In this document: positions 1-8,235 of the stretch, in pieces | Layout: every line of letters starts with the position of its first letter | Numbering within the stretch: position 1 is the stretch's first letter | Translations under genes and position numbers: made by a program | NCBI RefSeq assembly: GCF_013112485.1 | Contig: NZ_JABFHG010000003.1 | Span: 310,001-374,000 of the forward strand | Direction of reading: 5' to 3' | From: Roseicella sp. DB1501 | Lineage (GTDB): Bacteria; Pseudomonadota; Alphaproteobacteria; Acetobacterales; Acetobacteraceae | Length of the DNA: 64,000 nucleotides | Notes under the pieces: model-generated | What the model was told of the DNA's origin: nothing | Seen by the model: the letters and a program-made list of their open reading frames with translations, nothing else | Database searches by the model: none

Positions 1-1329
1 ATCGGGCGAGTTCACGAAGACCCCGAGATTGCCGACGGTGCGCGTCGGCGACAGGACGCCGAGCTCGGTGTTGCCGTAGAAATCCGTATCCGCATGGTCG
101 TAGCTGACGCCGAAGACCAGGCGGGAGGGCAGGCCGAAGATCGGCTCGCTCGAGACGATCTGCGCCGAGCCGCCGGCGCCGGTCGTGTTGGTGCCGGTGC
201 GGTTGACCACCCCTGGCACGCCGCCGCCGAGGATGTCGGCGCCGACGGTGCCGCCGGTCCGCGAGGTGATCGGCGGCCCGTCCTCGAAGCAGAGCAGGCC
301 GGCGAGGTCGTCGTCGTCGCAGCCCTCGAACTCGCCGATATCGGCGTTCAGCGTCCGCTGCCGGAAGCTGCGGACATAGGCATTCGCCTCGATGCTCCAA
401 TTCTCCGCCAGCTCATAGGTGCCGCGGAGCTGCAGCATCTTCATCCGGTTGTAGGTGCGGTCCGGATAGGTGAAGACCGCGTTGCGGTCGGTGGAGAGGA
501 TCTGGACCGGCGTCGGCCCGTTGCCCGAGATCGCCGTGCTGCCGGCGCCGATCGAGAGGTTGAGCGTCGCCCGCTCGCCGCGGAAGCCGATATCACCGTA
601 GAGTCGCTTCGCGCGGGAGGGCGAGACGTTGCGCCAGCCGGATTCGTTCAGGCTCTCGATCGCCAGATAGGCGGCGACGTTGCCGACCTGCTTGCCGTAC
701 TCGGCCGCGACGCCGAAGCGGCCGAAGGAGCCGCCGGAGATGTCGACCCGGCCGCCCGGGCTGTCGAAGCCGGTCTTCATGCGCAGGTTCAGCGCGCCGC
801 CGACGGCATTGAGGCCGAAGAGCGGGCTGCTGCCGACCAGCTCGACATTGCGGATGGCGACCGACGGGATCAGGTCCCAGTTCACCGTGTCGCCAAAGGC
901 CTCGTTGATGCGGGTGCCGTTCTGGTACACGGCAAGCCCCTGCGGCGTGCCGATCAACGGCGAGGCGGTGAAGCCGCGATAGCTCACATCGGGCGCGATC
1001 GGGCTGCCCTGGGTGTCGTTGACGGCGATGCCGGCCGAAAGCCGCACCAGGTTGTCGACCAGGTCGGGCGGCCCGTCGCGCGAGAGGTCGGCGGCGGAGA
1101 AGCTGCGGGGATTGCTGGGGACATGGTCGCGCGGCAGGCCGGTCGCGGTGAGGGGCGTCGTGCCCACCGCCTCCACGGTCGGCAATTCGGCCACCGGCGC
1201 GCCCCCCTGCGCCAGCGCGACACCGCCCGGCATGGTGAGCAGCGCCGCCAGCGCCATGGCTTTGCCGGCCGGGCCGGTGCTTTTCCTTCTGGGTCCCGGA
1301 TGATCTCTACGCACGTCTGATCCCCCCAT
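1..1329 (-). CDS. TonB-dependent outer membrane receptor, N-terminal part
   Basis: The gene runs off the left edge; 443 N-terminal codons are present and remain open. A signal peptide is followed by a plug domain (roughly residues 60-180) with the typical run of a self-circled plug: LAVYQNGTRINEAFGD, then IRNVELVGSSPLFGLNAVGG and GALNL. The start of the beta-barrel follows. Such proteins import siderophores, cobalamin or other scarce ligands across the outer membrane using TonB energy; the ligand here cannot be told. I chose the ATG at 1329 because GGAGAAG lies just before it; a GTG at 1314 is in frame and possible. The next gene upstream, a glycosyltransferase on the same strand, ends 66 bases away and is probably unrelated in function. 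Confidence 0.9.
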   Translation of the reverse strand, partial: MGGSDVRRDHPGPRRKSTGPAGKAMALAALLTMPGGVALAQGGAPVAELPTVEAVGTTPLTATGLPRDHVPSNPRSFSAADLSRDGPPDLVDNLVRLSAGIAVNDTQGSPIAPDVSYRGFTASPLIGTPQGLAVYQNGTRINEAFGDTVNWDLIPSVAIRNVELVGSSPLFGLNAVGGALNLRMKTGFDSPGGRVDISGGSFGRFGVAAEYGKQVGNVAAYLAIESLNESGWRNVSPSRAKRLYGDIGFRGERATLNLSIGAGSTAISGNGPTPVQILSTDRNAVFTYPDRTYNRMKMLQLRGTYELAENWSIEANAYVRSFRQRTLNADIGEFEGCDDDDLAGLLCFEDGPPITSRTGGTVGADILGGGVPGVVNRTGTNTTGAGGSAQIVSSEPIFGLPSRLVFGVSYDHADTDFYGNTELGVLSPTRTVGNLGVFVNSPD

Positions 1330-1395
1330 TCTTCTCCGTCCCGCCGTACCGGACACCGTCGCCCCGCATGGCGACGGCAAGCAGGCGGGCCGCCA

Positions 1396-3732
1396 TCACG
1401 GCCGGGCCGTATCGAGGCGCCCCGTGCCGGACGCATCCGCCGTCTGTCTCGGCCGATGCGGCGGTCCCGCAGGCCGGATCGCGCCGAGCGCGCGCCGCAG
1501 GAGCCGGCGGAGCGGCAGGGGCAGGGCCCGGCCCGCGGCCCGCACCGGCGCCGTCATCCGCCAGGAGGTGCTCAGCCGCAGTTGCGCCAGCGTCTCCCGC
1601 GCCGCATCGAGGGCCGCATCCGTCTGCGCCCCATGCCGCTCCCGTGAGTCGAGCGCTGCCTGCGCCGCCGCCAGCCTCCGGTCCCGGTCGGCGAGGGTGG
1701 TCGCCATGGTATCCAACTGCCGGTCCCGGTCGGAAAGGGTCGCCGCCGCGGTTGCCAGACCGGCCTCGTGCTCGTCGAGGCTGTGGCGCAGCGCCTCCAT
1801 CGCGCTGCGATAGCCCGCGGCCGCGGCGGCAATCTCAGCCTGCGCCTGCTCCAGCTCGGCGATCCGGCCCTGGGCATCGCGCAGCTCGCCGGCCGTGCGG
1901 GCGAGATGCGTGTCGCGCTCGCCGAGGGCGGCGCTGCCGAAGGAATCGAGCTCGCCGGCCAGGACGCGCAGCCGCGCGATCTGCGCCGGGTCCCGCGCAT
2001 GCTCGAAATAGGTCTCGACCGCGAAATGTTGGTATTCGATGGCCGGATGGCGCCGTGCCAGCTCCGCCAGGCGCAGCGGCACGGGGGTCTCCGGCGTGAC
2101 ATGCATCAACCCCTCGCCGGCGAAGACATCCTCGAAGACCGCCGGCGCCATCGTGGTGAAATGCCGCAGCAGGCGCGAGGTCTCGAAGCGGGTGCGCAAC
2201 AGGCTGTCGCTGCGCGGGGCGCTGGCATTGGCAGACCGGTCACGGATGCGGAAGGCGGTCACCGCCTCGGCCAGGACATGGATGCGCTGGCCGGCGAGCA
2301 GCATCCGGATCCACATGTCGAGATCCTGGAGGTTGGTCAGCCGCACATCATAGGGGCCGGCCGCGTCGTAGGCCTCGCGGCGGATCATGGCCGTCGGGGC
2401 GCAGAGGCAGTTGCCGCGATAGAAGAAGCGGCGCAGCCAGGAGCGGCGCGAGAAGTCCGGCAAGGCGAAGGCGGCGTCGAAATCGTTGTAGGCGGCGGTC
2501 GGCCGGCCCGCCTCGTCCACCGGCTGCGGCAGGCCGAAGACCAGCCCGATCTCCGGATGCGCGTCGAGGACATCGACCTGCCGCTGCAGCCGGCCGGGCA
2601 GCGCCCAGTCATCGGAGTTCAGGATGGCGAGGTAGCGGCCGCGGGCCCGGGCGATGGTCGCGTTCATCGCCGCCGAGATGCCCTGGTTGGCCGGCAGCAC
2701 GGCGAGGCGGATGCGCGGGTCGTCGAAGCCGCGCACCACCTCGGCGGTGCCATCCGTCGAGCCGTCATCGGTGACGACGATCTCGAAATCCTGGAAGGAT
2801 TGCGACAGCAGGCTCCTGACGGTCTGCCCGACATAGGGCGCGTGGTTGTAGCACTTGACCAGCACCGAGACGGTCGGCTCGGCGGCCGGCGGCGCCAGGG
2901 CCAGGGAAGGAGCTGGGGCGGGCGCGAAGCCGGGGGCGCGCCACCACAGCGGCTGCGCCGCCTCGCGCGCCGGATCGAAGGCCTCGGCGGCGAGGTCGCG
3001 GCCCTCGCTCTCCATGACGTCCCAGAATTGCCGCAGCGCCTCCCGTCCCTGCAGGTAGTGCTGGCCATAGCCGCGCTGCCGGTCCAGCCTGCCCAGCCGC
3101 TCGGCCTGGCTCGCCTCGCGCGCCGCATTCCGCTCGAAGCCGAGATGCTTGTAGTGCCAGAGCATCACCTCGTCCCGGTCGGGCAGGCGGAGATGCCCGG
3201 CCGGCCTGGCGGCGTGCCGCCCCGGGCCGAAACCGGTTTCCCGGATGGAATTCGGATCGAAGATGCTGAGCTTGTTGAAGGCCGATCGCGGCCGGCCGCG
3301 CGCGACCCGCTCCACCAGCAATCCGTGGTCGTCCGGCATCGCGGCGGCGTGCATGTCGAAGCCCAGCGCCGGGATCAGCGTGGTGCCGCGCCGGCCCTGC
3401 GCGGCCAGGTAGTCCGCCATGGCCTGGCCGCGCAGGTGCAGGTGCTCGTCGATCGCGGTGATGACCACCCAGTCGGCCTGCCCGCGGCTCTCCTTCCAGG
3501 CCGTGTCCTGCATTCCCTGATGCGAGAGGACGAAGGAGTCGGTGATGCGGCGCTCGAAGCGGCGCCGCTCGACCCTCGGATGGGCGCGCAGGATCTCGAG
3601 CGAGCCGTCCGTGGAGCCGTCGTCATAGACGACGAAGCGATCCACCCAGGGCTCGTAGTGCCGGAAGAAGAAGCCGAGCATATCGGCCTCGTCCCAGCAG
3701 AGGGTGTAGAGATGGACGACGGGCCTGGCCAT
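1396..3732 (-). CDS. two-domain glycosyltransferase with C-terminal coiled coil
   Basis: A 778-residue protein. Residues 1-230 are a glycosyltransferase family 2-like domain of the kind that starts HLYTLCWDEADML and carries DDGSTDGS. Residues about 290-520 form a second, classical GT-A domain (VSVLVKCYNHAPYVGQTV, then TDDGSTDGT and LNSDDW). Residues about 600-715 are a charged Ala/Arg/Glu coiled coil. The tail contains STSWRMTAPVRAAGRAL, a motif often seen at the end of surface-polysaccharide transferases. Its role is probably transfer of two sugars to a glycan or glycoprotein at the inner membrane face. It starts six bases after the acyltransferase gene and is co-directional with it, so the two are probably one operon. 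Donor and acceptor are unknown. Confidence 0.85.
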   Translation of the reverse strand: MARPVVHLYTLCWDEADMLGFFFRHYEPWVDRFVVYDDGSTDGSLEILRAHPRVERRRFERRITDSFVLSHQGMQDTAWKESRGQADWVVITAIDEHLHLRGQAMADYLAAQGRRGTTLIPALGFDMHAAAMPDDHGLLVERVARGRPRSAFNKLSIFDPNSIRETGFGPGRHAARPAGHLRLPDRDEVMLWHYKHLGFERNAAREASQAERLGRLDRQRGYGQHYLQGREALRQFWDVMESEGRDLAAEAFDPAREAAQPLWWRAPGFAPAPAPSLALAPPAAEPTVSVLVKCYNHAPYVGQTVRSLLSQSFQDFEIVVTDDGSTDGTAEVVRGFDDPRIRLAVLPANQGISAAMNATIARARGRYLAILNSDDWALPGRLQRQVDVLDAHPEIGLVFGLPQPVDEAGRPTAAYNDFDAAFALPDFSRRSWLRRFFYRGNCLCAPTAMIRREAYDAAGPYDVRLTNLQDLDMWIRMLLAGQRIHVLAEAVTAFRIRDRSANASAPRSDSLLRTRFETSRLLRHFTTMAPAVFEDVFAGEGLMHVTPETPVPLRLAELARRHPAIEYQHFAVETYFEHARDPAQIARLRVLAGELDSFGSAALGERDTHLARTAGELRDAQGRIAELEQAQAEIAAAAAGYRSAMEALRHSLDEHEAGLATAAATLSDRDRQLDTMATTLADRDRRLAAAQAALDSRERHGAQTDAALDAARETLAQLRLSTSWRMTAPVRAAGRALPLPLRRLLRRALGAIRPAGPPHRPRQTADASGTGRLDTARP

Positions 3733-3738
3733 GCTGCC

Positions 3739-4383
3739 TCAGCTCGCCTTCAGCCCGTTGTCGTGCCGCAGCGGGCGCGCCGGATTGCCGGCGGCGAGGC
3801 TGCCATCCGGCACGTCGCGCGTCACCACGGCGCCGGCGGCGACCACCGCATCCCGGCCCACCGTGATGCCGGGCAGGATGGTGGCGCCGGCGCAGACCAT
3901 GCTGCCCTCGCCAATGGTCACCCCGCCAGCCAGCACCGCGCCCGGCCCGATGGAGACGAAGGCGCCGAGCCGCGCATGGTGGCCGATGCTGGCGCCGCGA
4001 TTGACCAGGACGAAGGCGCTGAAGATGCTGCCGCTGCCGAGGCTGGTCCCGGCATTGACGTAGCATCCCGGCCCGACCTCCAGCCGGCGCGGCGCGGCGA
4101 TGCTCGGATCGATCAGCGAGAGCGGATGCCGCAGGCCGAGGGCCTCGGCCTGCCGTGCCGCCAGCCGCCGGTGCCGCGGCGTGAAGAGCGGCACCAGATA
4201 GGGCAGGTCCAGCAGCGGGCCGGAGAGCGCCTCCGGCGCGAGCACCGCGATGTCTGCGGGCAGGTGGTGCGGGCCGGGCCAGTTGTGGATGCCGGCTGCG
4301 AGGCGCAGTCCGGCCCGGTGGAGGCTCTCCTCGACATCGACGACCAGCGGTGAGCCGATGCCGTACAGCAGGATGCCGGTCAC
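3739..4383 (-). CDS. NeuD/PglD-type sugar O- or N-acyltransferase
   Basis: A 214-residue protein. The N-terminal third (LLYGIGSPLVVDVEESLHRAG) resembles the small Rossmann-like lobe of NeuD/PglD/VioB acetyltransferases. The rest is a left-handed parallel beta-helix of hexapeptide repeats (for example SIFSAFVLVNRGASIGHHAR and GAVVAAGAVVTRDVPDGSLAAGNPA). Known members transfer acetyl from acetyl-CoA to amino sugars. The gene immediately precedes the two-domain glycosyltransferase, which supports a role in modifying a sugar for a surface glycan. The start is a GTG without a visible ribosome site. The frame is open further upstream to about 4520 but contains no ATG, GTG or TTG, so the GTG is the first usable start. 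Confidence 0.85.
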   Translation of the reverse strand: MTGILLYGIGSPLVVDVEESLHRAGLRLAAGIHNWPGPHHLPADIAVLAPEALSGPLLDLPYLVPLFTPRHRRLAARQAEALGLRHPLSLIDPSIAAPRRLEVGPGCYVNAGTSLGSGSIFSAFVLVNRGASIGHHARLGAFVSIGPGAVLAGGVTIGEGSMVCAGATILPGITVGRDAVVAAGAVVTRDVPDGSLAAGNPARPLRHDNGLKAS

Positions 4384-4711
4384 GGGCGGCGCCGGCGCGT
4401 CGCTGTCGGCATCCAGCAGCTGCGCCGATGGGCCGGGCCCATGGGCGCGACGATGTGGACGGTCCTGGCGCAGGACGTTGAGTGCCTCCGCTTCATGGCA
4501 ATGTCCTCGTTCCCCCGGCGGCGATCATATCGACGGGCGGCGGGCAGGCCCCATGGACAGCTTTCCCGATTTGCGGGGGAATTTTTCCCGATGTGGCCTT
4601 GTCACGCACATGGCAGCGAGTCGCGGCGGAACAGGCACGGTGCGGGCGGCGACGGAGCGCGGTGCCAAGGCGCGGCGATCCGCCTAGGATGCGGGCGGGA
4701 GAGCCCGGTCC
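4384..4711. other. intergenic region between divergent genes, no gene seen
   Basis: This stretch of 328 bases separates the acyltransferase (minus) from the histidine kinase (plus) and should carry both promoters. I see no convincing sigma-70 boxes. One AT-richer patch near 4560-4595 contains TTTCCCGATTTGCGGGGGAA and then TTTTTCCCGATG, two copies of TTCCCGATnTG that could be a direct-repeat site. The frame upstream of the acyltransferase start is open but has no start codon. Confidence 0.5.
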
Positions 4712-6064
4712 ATGTCGCTGCGATTCCGCCTGATCACCTCCATCCTCGTCGTCCTGCTGGTCAGCCTCGCCGTCGGCGGCCTGCTGGCGGGCTGGACCGC
4801 GACGAAGTCCGTCCGCACCGAGATGCAGGCGGCGCTGGCCATCGGCGAGAAGACGCTGCGGAACGGCGAGGCGGCCCGCCAGGCGCCGGATGCGGAGGGG
4901 CCGGGGCCCGACCGGCAGGTGCATCTCTTCGACGGCAACCGGCATCTGCGCGCCCGGCTGCTCGACGAGGCGGGGCGGGTGCGCGCCGTCTCGGTGCCGC
5001 TCGAGCCGCGGCAGCCGGCGCCGGGATGGCTGGTGGATCTCGTCGCGCCCTCGCTGCCCGCGGTGGACGTGCCTCTCGATGCCGGCGGCCGGCCGGGACG
5101 GATGGTGCTCGAAGCCGATCCGCGGAACGAGGTGGCGGAGGTCTGGGGGCAGCTGCGCGACGGGTTCGCGGCACTCGGCCTGTTCTGTGCCCTCAGCGCG
5201 GCGCTGGTCGGCTTCGTCGTCAGCCGCGCCCTGCGGCCGCTCGAGGATCTGTCGGCGGCGCTGGCGGTGGTGGGATCGGAGGGATTCGCGGCTCGGCTGC
5301 GCCCGGCCGGATCGCCGGAGCTGGTCCGGCTGGCGGAGGGCTTCAACGCCATGATGGAGCGGCTGGGGCGTGCCGAGCGGCACAATCGCCGGCTGCACGA
5401 GCAGCTCGTCGCCGTGCAGGAGGAGGAGCGCGCCGAGCTGGCCCGCGACCTGCACGACGAGATCGGCCCTTTCCTGTTCTGCGTCGCCGTTGATGCGGCG
5501 GCGATCGAGCAGGCGGCGCGATCCGGCAGCCATGCCGAGATCCCGGACAGCGCGGCGGCGATCCGCCGCTCCGTCAGCCACATGCAGGGCCATGTGCGCT
5601 CGATGCTCGGGCGCCTGCGGCCGGCGAGCCCGGTCGAGATCGGCCTGGCGCCGGCGCTGCGCAACCTCATCGCCTTCTGGCAGGCGCGGCAGCCGGGCAT
5701 CGCATTCACCCTCGGCATCGAGGTCGAGGAGGACAGCATGGAGGAGGCGGCGAAGGAGGTGGTTTATCGCGTCGTGCAGGAATCGGTGACCAATGCGGTC
5801 CGCCATGGCGAACCGGGCCAGGTCGAGGTGTCGGTGCAGGCCGGGACGGAAGGCGAGGTGGTCGCCAGCATCGCGGATGACGGCGTCGGGCTGAGCGCGA
5901 CCGCGGTGCCCGGCTTCGGCCTTGCCGGGCTGCGCGACCGCCTCACGGCGCGCGGCGGCAGCCTGCAGGTGGTGACCGGCCCGGCCGGCCGCGGCCTGCA
6001 GATCACCGCGCGGCTGCCGCGGTTGGAGGGGGCGGAGGCGCTGCAGCCCCCGGCCGCGGCATGA
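4712..6064 (+). CDS. membrane sensor histidine kinase, NarX/DegS (HisKA_3) type
   Basis: A 450-residue protein with a first membrane helix at about residues 9-31, a periplasmic loop, a second helix at about 155-180, a HAMP linker (RPLEDLSAAL onward), and a HisKA_3 dimerisation domain with the phospho-acceptor His248 in ARDLHDEIG. An HATPase domain follows (N box ESVTNAVRHG, G1 box DDGVG, then GFGLAGLRDRL). It autophosphorylates and passes phosphate to the adjacent regulator. GGGAG precedes the ATG. Its stop overlaps the regulator start by four bases (ATGA), so the pair is translationally coupled. The periplasmic loop has no recognised ligand domain, so the stimulus is unknown. Confidence 0.93.
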   Translation: MSLRFRLITSILVVLLVSLAVGGLLAGWTATKSVRTEMQAALAIGEKTLRNGEAARQAPDAEGPGPDRQVHLFDGNRHLRARLLDEAGRVRAVSVPLEPRQPAPGWLVDLVAPSLPAVDVPLDAGGRPGRMVLEADPRNEVAEVWGQLRDGFAALGLFCALSAALVGFVVSRALRPLEDLSAALAVVGSEGFAARLRPAGSPELVRLAEGFNAMMERLGRAERHNRRLHEQLVAVQEEERAELARDLHDEIGPFLFCVAVDAAAIEQAARSGSHAEIPDSAAAIRRSVSHMQGHVRSMLGRLRPASPVEIGLAPALRNLIAFWQARQPGIAFTLGIEVEEDSMEEAAKEVVYRVVQESVTNAVRHGEPGQVEVSVQAGTEGEVVASIADDGVGLSATAVPGFGLAGLRDRLTARGGSLQVVTGPAGRGLQITARLPRLEGAEALQPPAAA

Positions 6065-6678
6065 AGCTGCTGCTCGTCGACGACCATGCGGTCATCCGGG
6101 CCGGGCTGCGGCGCCTGCTCGGCGGCTTCAACGGCATGGAGGTCAGCGAGGCCGGCACCGGCCGCGAGGCGCTCGCCATGGTGCGCTCCGTGCAGCCGGA
6201 CATCGTCGTCCTCGATCTCGGCCTGCCGGAGCTCGGCGGTCTCGAGCTGCTGCGCCGCCTGCTCCTCGAGCAGCCGAGCCTGAAGATCATCGTCTTCAGC
6301 ATGCATGCCGAGGCCTTCCATGCCGCGCGCGCGCTGCGGGCCGGCGCGGCGGGCTATCTCAGCAAGCGGGCGGCGCCGGAGGAGGTGATCGAGGCGGTGC
6401 GGCGTGTCGACGAGGGCGGGCGCTACATCGAGCGGGAGATCGCGCAGGAGCTGGCGCTGCGGGCGGCGACGACGGATGATCCGGTCGAGCAGCTCACCGG
6501 CCGCGACCTCGAGATCCTGCGCCTGCTCGGCGAGGGGCAATCCCTGGCCGAGATCGCCACCGTCCTCGCCGTCAGCTACAAGACCGTGGCGAATACCTGC
6601 ACCCAGATCAAGGCGAAGCTCGGCGTCACGCGGACCTCCGACCTGATGCGCATGGCGATCGAGCTGGGCCTCACCTGA
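6061..6678 (+). CDS. NarL/FixJ-type response regulator
   Basis: A 205-residue protein. The receiver domain spans residues 1-118 with the acidic pair Asp7-Asp8, phospho-acceptor Asp52 (VVLDLGLPE) and conserved Lys102 (YLSKRAAP). A LuxR-type helix-turn-helix covers about 143-205 (LTGRDLEILRLLGEGQSLAE, then YKTVANTCTQIKAKLGV). It is the DNA-binding partner of the histidine kinase whose gene overlaps it by four bases. The recognition helix is slightly atypical in having Ala-Asn-Thr where many members have Val-x-x-His. Targets are unknown; nearby unlinked genes offer no clue. It converges on a Bug-type receptor gene 52 bases downstream. Confidence 0.95.
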   Translation: MKLLLVDDHAVIRAGLRRLLGGFNGMEVSEAGTGREALAMVRSVQPDIVVLDLGLPELGGLELLRRLLLEQPSLKIIVFSMHAEAFHAARALRAGAAGYLSKRAAPEEVIEAVRRVDEGGRYIEREIAQELALRAATTDDPVEQLTGRDLEILRLLGEGQSLAEIATVLAVSYKTVANTCTQIKAKLGVTRTSDLMRMAIELGLT

Positions 6679-6730
6679 AGGTCCGCCAGCCCCAGGACCA
6701 GCGAACCCCTTTCGCCTCGCCCGTCACCCA

Positions 6731-7714
6731 TCAGTCCGGCTGGATGCGGGCACGGCGGATCACCTCCGCCCAGCGCCCGGCATCGGCCTGGATCAGCCGG
6801 CCGAGCTCCTCGGGCGACCCCTCCGCCGGCTCGAGCCCAAGCGCGGCCAGGCGCTCCGCCACCTCCGGCCGCCGCATGCCGGCGATGAGGGCGGCGTTCA
6901 GGCGCGAGAGGATCGCCGGATCGGTGCCCGCCGGCGCGACGATGCCATGCCAGCCCACCGCCTCGGCGCCGGCGAGCCCGGCCTCGGCCAGGGTCGGCAC
7001 CTCCGGCAGGGCGACGGTGCGCTGGCCGGAGGAGACGAAGAGGCCGCGCAACCTGCCGCCGCGCACATGGTCGGTCACCGCGCCGATATTGATCAGCACG
7101 CCCTGCAGGCTGCCGCCGAGCAGGTCGTTCACCGCCAGCGCGCCGCCGCGATAGGGCGCATGCGTCCAGCGGATCTCGGCTGCCGCCTGGATCTGCTCGC
7201 CGAGCAGATGCGCCAGGCTGCCATTGCCCGGCGTGCCGACCGCCACCGGCTCGCGCCGCGCCAGATCGACGAACTGGCCGAATTCCTGCACCGGGCTGTC
7301 GGCGCGCACGACGAGGATCTGCGGCACCCGCACGCCCTGCGCCACCGGGGCGAAGCCGGTGACGTCGAAGCCCAGCCGCGGGAAGAGCGCCTTGTTGATG
7401 GAGAGGCTGTCCGAACCGGCCAGCAGCGTATAGCCGTCCGGCCGCTGCCGCGCCGCCTGCTCGTAGCCGATATTGCTGCCGGCGCCGGGCAGGTTCTCGA
7501 CCGGGAAAGCCTGGTTCAGGGAGTCGGCGAGCTGGCGGGCGAAGAGGCGCGCGACGATGTCCTGGCTGCCGCCCGGCGCCACCGGCACGATGTAGCGGAC
7601 CGACCGTTCCGCCGGCCAGGCGGCCGGGGCGGCGAGGGCGGGACGGATGAGCGCGGCGGCGCCGACAAGGGCGAGCAGGCCGCGGCGCGTCGGCCGCGCG
7701 GCATGGCCGGGCAT
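6731..7714 (-). CDS. tripartite tricarboxylate transporter (Bug family) binding protein
   Basis: A 327-residue periplasmic binding protein. A twin-arginine-like signal (RPTRRGLLALVGAAAL) is followed by the Bug signature VRYIVPVAPGGSQDIVARLF, then VENLPGAGSNIGYE and YRGGALAVNDLLGG. Bug proteins bind carboxylates or similar small acids and deliver them to a TctA/TctB membrane pair, but none is present in this window. I chose the ATG at 7714 because the signal peptide begins there, two bases after the DUF934 stop. It is co-directional with the sulfite reductase unit and may be read through from it. The ligand is unknown. Confidence 0.9.
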   Translation of the reverse strand: MPGHAARPTRRGLLALVGAAALIRPALAAPAAWPAERSVRYIVPVAPGGSQDIVARLFARQLADSLNQAFPVENLPGAGSNIGYEQAARQRPDGYTLLAGSDSLSINKALFPRLGFDVTGFAPVAQGVRVPQILVVRADSPVQEFGQFVDLARREPVAVGTPGNGSLAHLLGEQIQAAAEIRWTHAPYRGGALAVNDLLGGSLQGVLINIGAVTDHVRGGRLRGLFVSSGQRTVALPEVPTLAEAGLAGAEAVGWHGIVAPAGTDPAILSRLNAALIAGMRRPEVAERLAALGLEPAEGSPEELGRLIQADAGRWAEVIRRARIQPD

Positions 7715-7716
7715 CG

Positions 7717-8235
7717 TCAGGCCGCCAGGCGCCGGCGCCGTAGGCCGAGGGCGCTGCCGGCCGGCGGCGCCCCATCCTCGGTCATCTCGCTCGGGGACGG
7801 TTGGTAGGCGATGTCGATCACGTCGCGCGAGCGCTGCCACTGTGCCGCATCGGCGCCCTCGGGCAACTCCACCGTGCTGACGCCGCAGCGCCGCAGCATG
7901 CGCCACTGGTCGGGCAACACATGGCCGGTCGCGCGGATCTCGCCGGTGAAGCCGAAATGCTCGCGCAGCGCCCGCGCCTGGGTGAAGGCGCGGCCGTCCT
8001 TCGACTTCGGTAGCGGCACCGCCACCAGGGCGAGGCGCGGCAGCAACTCGGCGATCTCCTCCGGCTGGGTCGCCGGGTCGAGCGCCAGGCCGAGCGGGGC
8101 GTTGCGGCCGGCGAGCGTCTCGGCGCGCAGCCGTGCCAGGCTCAGGATGGCCGGCGCATCGGGCAGCGGCGCATCGTCGGCGATGCGCACCCAGGCATCC
8201 GTCACGACATGGCCCTTCGCATCAAGCACTGGCAT
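7717..8235 (-). CDS. DUF934 protein of the sulfite reduction cluster
   Basis: A 172-residue protein of the DUF934 family, long known as the small gene beside cysI in alphaproteobacteria. Visible features are LARLRAETLAGRNAPLGLAL near residue 50, the central PKSKDGRAFTQARALRE and the family block IRATGHVLPDQWRMLRRCGV. Its biochemical role is not established; it is thought to support sulfite reductase in proteobacteria lacking CysJ. The ATG at 8235 overlaps the 3' end of the sulfite reductase gene by 14 bases, indicating coupling. In many relatives cysH follows, but here a Bug receptor follows instead. Confidence 0.88.
   Translation of the reverse strand: MPVLDAKGHVVTDAWVRIADDAPLPDAPAILSLARLRAETLAGRNAPLGLALDPATQPEEIAELLPRLALVAVPLPKSKDGRAFTQARALREHFGFTGEIRATGHVLPDQWRMLRRCGVSTVELPEGADAAQWQRSRDVIDIAYQPSPSEMTEDGAPPAGSALGLRRRRLAA

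Noticed and set aside
94-1320. Long open frame on the plus strand opposite the first TonB receptor
   Set aside because: Its composition (Ala/Arg/Asp-rich) is that of an antisense shadow in GC-rich DNA, and the minus strand encodes clear plug-domain motifs.
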